Part shown: positions 62,742 to 64,000 of the stretch, in pieces
Layout: every line of letters begins with the position of its first letter
How positions within the stretch are numbered: the first letter of the stretch is position 1
Assembly: GCA_021927905.1 (NCBI GenBank)
Contig: BLLK01000051.1
Span: forward strand, 868,001 to 932,000
Origin: Chaetoceros tenuissimus
Lineage: Eukaryota; Bacillariophyta; Thalassiosirophyceae; Chaetocerotales; Chaetocerotaceae
Length of the DNA: 64,000 nt
Direction of reading: 5' to 3'
Program-made: the position numbers and the translations under genes
The notes under the pieces: generated by a model
What the model saw: the letters and a program-made list of their open reading frames with translations, nothing else
The model's database searches: none
What the model was told of the DNA's origin: nothing

Positions 62742-63932
62742 ATGGAGATGGTAACTGATGAATACCTCGAAAAGCTGAATAATGCGATACCATATAATGA
62801 TAGAGTTCATGAGGGTCCAACTATTGAAGATCTTAGAGGACTTGCCATCAAACTCTTAAAAAAAGGAAACGGACCACCTGCTATTGCGGATTCGAGTGCT
62901 CCTACAATCAATGTGATCGCTGATTTTGGCACCTGCTGTAATCAAATTAGATTGCTTTGGTGGGATAGCTTGAGCGGTACTAAGAATGTATCCATGTCAT
63001 ATTGCAATGACTTCCTCGAAGATATGGGTTTCGATATTCCCAGTTCGGAAAAGCATTACGTTTGGAGATACAAAGAGTCAGAGGCAACTATTCACATTGG
63101 AGAAGCTAATATTGACAGAGCCCTTTATGATATCGGTGTTCAAATGGTTCTTAGAGTTATGAAAGAGGGCCTCATTCGACGTATCTTTGACAATCGCAGG
63201 TATGCAAATGAAAACTATTCTATCTTTGATGATGATAGGATTCCTAAGAACGTAGACGAAGGACTTGCATGGAACAGACATGAGGAAGAAAAGAGTCTGC
63301 TGAAAATAAGCGATTTTGATTCTCCCGCTTCATATAACAAAGAAGTAATGCGCCTCTTTTCCATCGCGAAGAAGAAGATTTTACTTTCAACTCTAAAGTC
63401 GAGGTTTTTAGAAAATGCGACTAGAATGGTATCAAAAGAGGTGCATTTTTCTGATACAATAGTATCTGATGACTGCAACTGCCTTTTACTTTCTCTGCCA
63501 TTGGAAATTCAGAAGAGGATTTTATTTTGTCTGTGTAGTAACAAAATGTATGCGGAGAATCGTCCATGCCATTGGCGTTGCAATGAAAATATGGGGTGTT
63601 ACAAAATGAAGGAATTGGTACAATTCGGCTTGACATCCAAATCTTGTCATTAGATCTTTTACAACGTTATTCACTCTTTCCAAGCGGATGAGAATATGTG
63701 TAAAGTTGATGCTGATAGAGAAGAAAAAGTGGTTCGTTTCCACCACTTTGATGAGTTCTTTGAAGGTATGACACCTCATGATATTACTCGAGATTATGAT
63801 GAGTTGGTCTGTCGTAGAGAACATGGTGTGTGTATATGTCATAACGTACACTTTGACATCCGAAAGGAGTCTTGGTTTGAGAAAAACAAGTTGGTGGTTT
63901 GGGAGGATGATGAATTTGTAGTAGTGTCGTGA
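62742..63932 (+). pseudogene. F-box-like protein, copy 2, with premature stop
   Basis: Homologous to 59204-60451 from the start (DEYLEKLNNAIPYND, GNGPPAIADSSAPTI, GEANIDRALYDIGVQMVL) to the C-terminus (VVRFHHFDEFFEGMTPHDI). In the F-box-like region the codon after KSCH is TAG at 63651-63653 where copy 1 has AAA; the frame then stays open to 63932. A 303-aa product ending inside the F-box-like motif could still be made. Call: recent pseudogene or truncated gene. Confidence 0.65.
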
Positions 63933-64000
63933 GTATTTGCATGCTGGGAATTTAGTACTTTTGAGATGAGACTTTTGATTTGTGCTCCATGCTCACTTTG

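Noticed and set aside
1-64000. Virus-like or LTR elements, tRNA and rRNA genes
   Set aside because: No reverse transcriptase, integrase, capsid, polymerase or structural RNA pattern was seen on either strand by reading; short tRNAs could still have been missed.

Overview
The window looks like nuclear DNA of a diatom, most likely a centric one such as Chaetoceros (inference, no search was run). Reasons: compact genes with none or few short GT-AG introns (62 to about 290 nt) carrying CTAAC branch points; a phytotransferrin (ISIP2A/FEA1)-like gene; an HSF transcription factor of the diatom type; a signal peptide with Phe at +1 (plastid type); and families known to be expanded in diatoms (MYND fingers, BspA-like leucine-rich repeats, ankyrin/F-box-like proteins). 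No rRNA, tRNA, CRISPR, virus-like element or reverse transcriptase was seen.

Layout. 1-39 kb is mostly single-copy housekeeping and membrane biology: PAPS transporter (5' truncated), phytotransferrin-like surface protein, a CaaX-ended phosphatase, a 2OG-Fe(II) oxygenase-like protein, a large coiled-coil protein, a two-repeat secreted Cys-rich protein, an F-box-like/ankyrin protein, THOC2, a 7TM receptor, a fucosyltransferase-like type II protein, a YqgF/RuvX-like nuclease, an FAD amine oxidase, a plastid-type alpha/beta hydrolase, an HSF, a gene with an in-frame UGA, a membrane-anchored zeta-like P-loop kinase, a coiled-coil protein and eIF3m. MAF1 (RNA polymerase III repressor) and a MORN protein follow at 40-43 kb.

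39-64 kb is an accessory, duplication-rich block. BspA-like LRR genes (four, two of them damaged), double-MYND/TPR genes (two), a second MYND family with a conserved 58-nt first exon (four) and an F-box-like family (two, one with a stop) are arranged partly as duplicated head-to-head gene pairs. Three of the four short-exon MYND genes carry a perfect E2F-type palindrome TTTGGCGCCAAA 160-180 bp upstream of the ATG.

The most unusual structure is at 33508-34209: four related 103-140 nt units lie directly downstream of the kinase stop codon, each shaped like a complete intron (GTGAGTG at the start, GTCTAACC branch point, pyrimidine tract, AG at the end) and separated by four unrelated 69-97 nt spacers. 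This is what a cluster of introner-like elements (intron-generating transposons) would look like. About 280 bp further on lies a 680-bp non-autonomous DNA transposon with long inverted ends (34493-35172).
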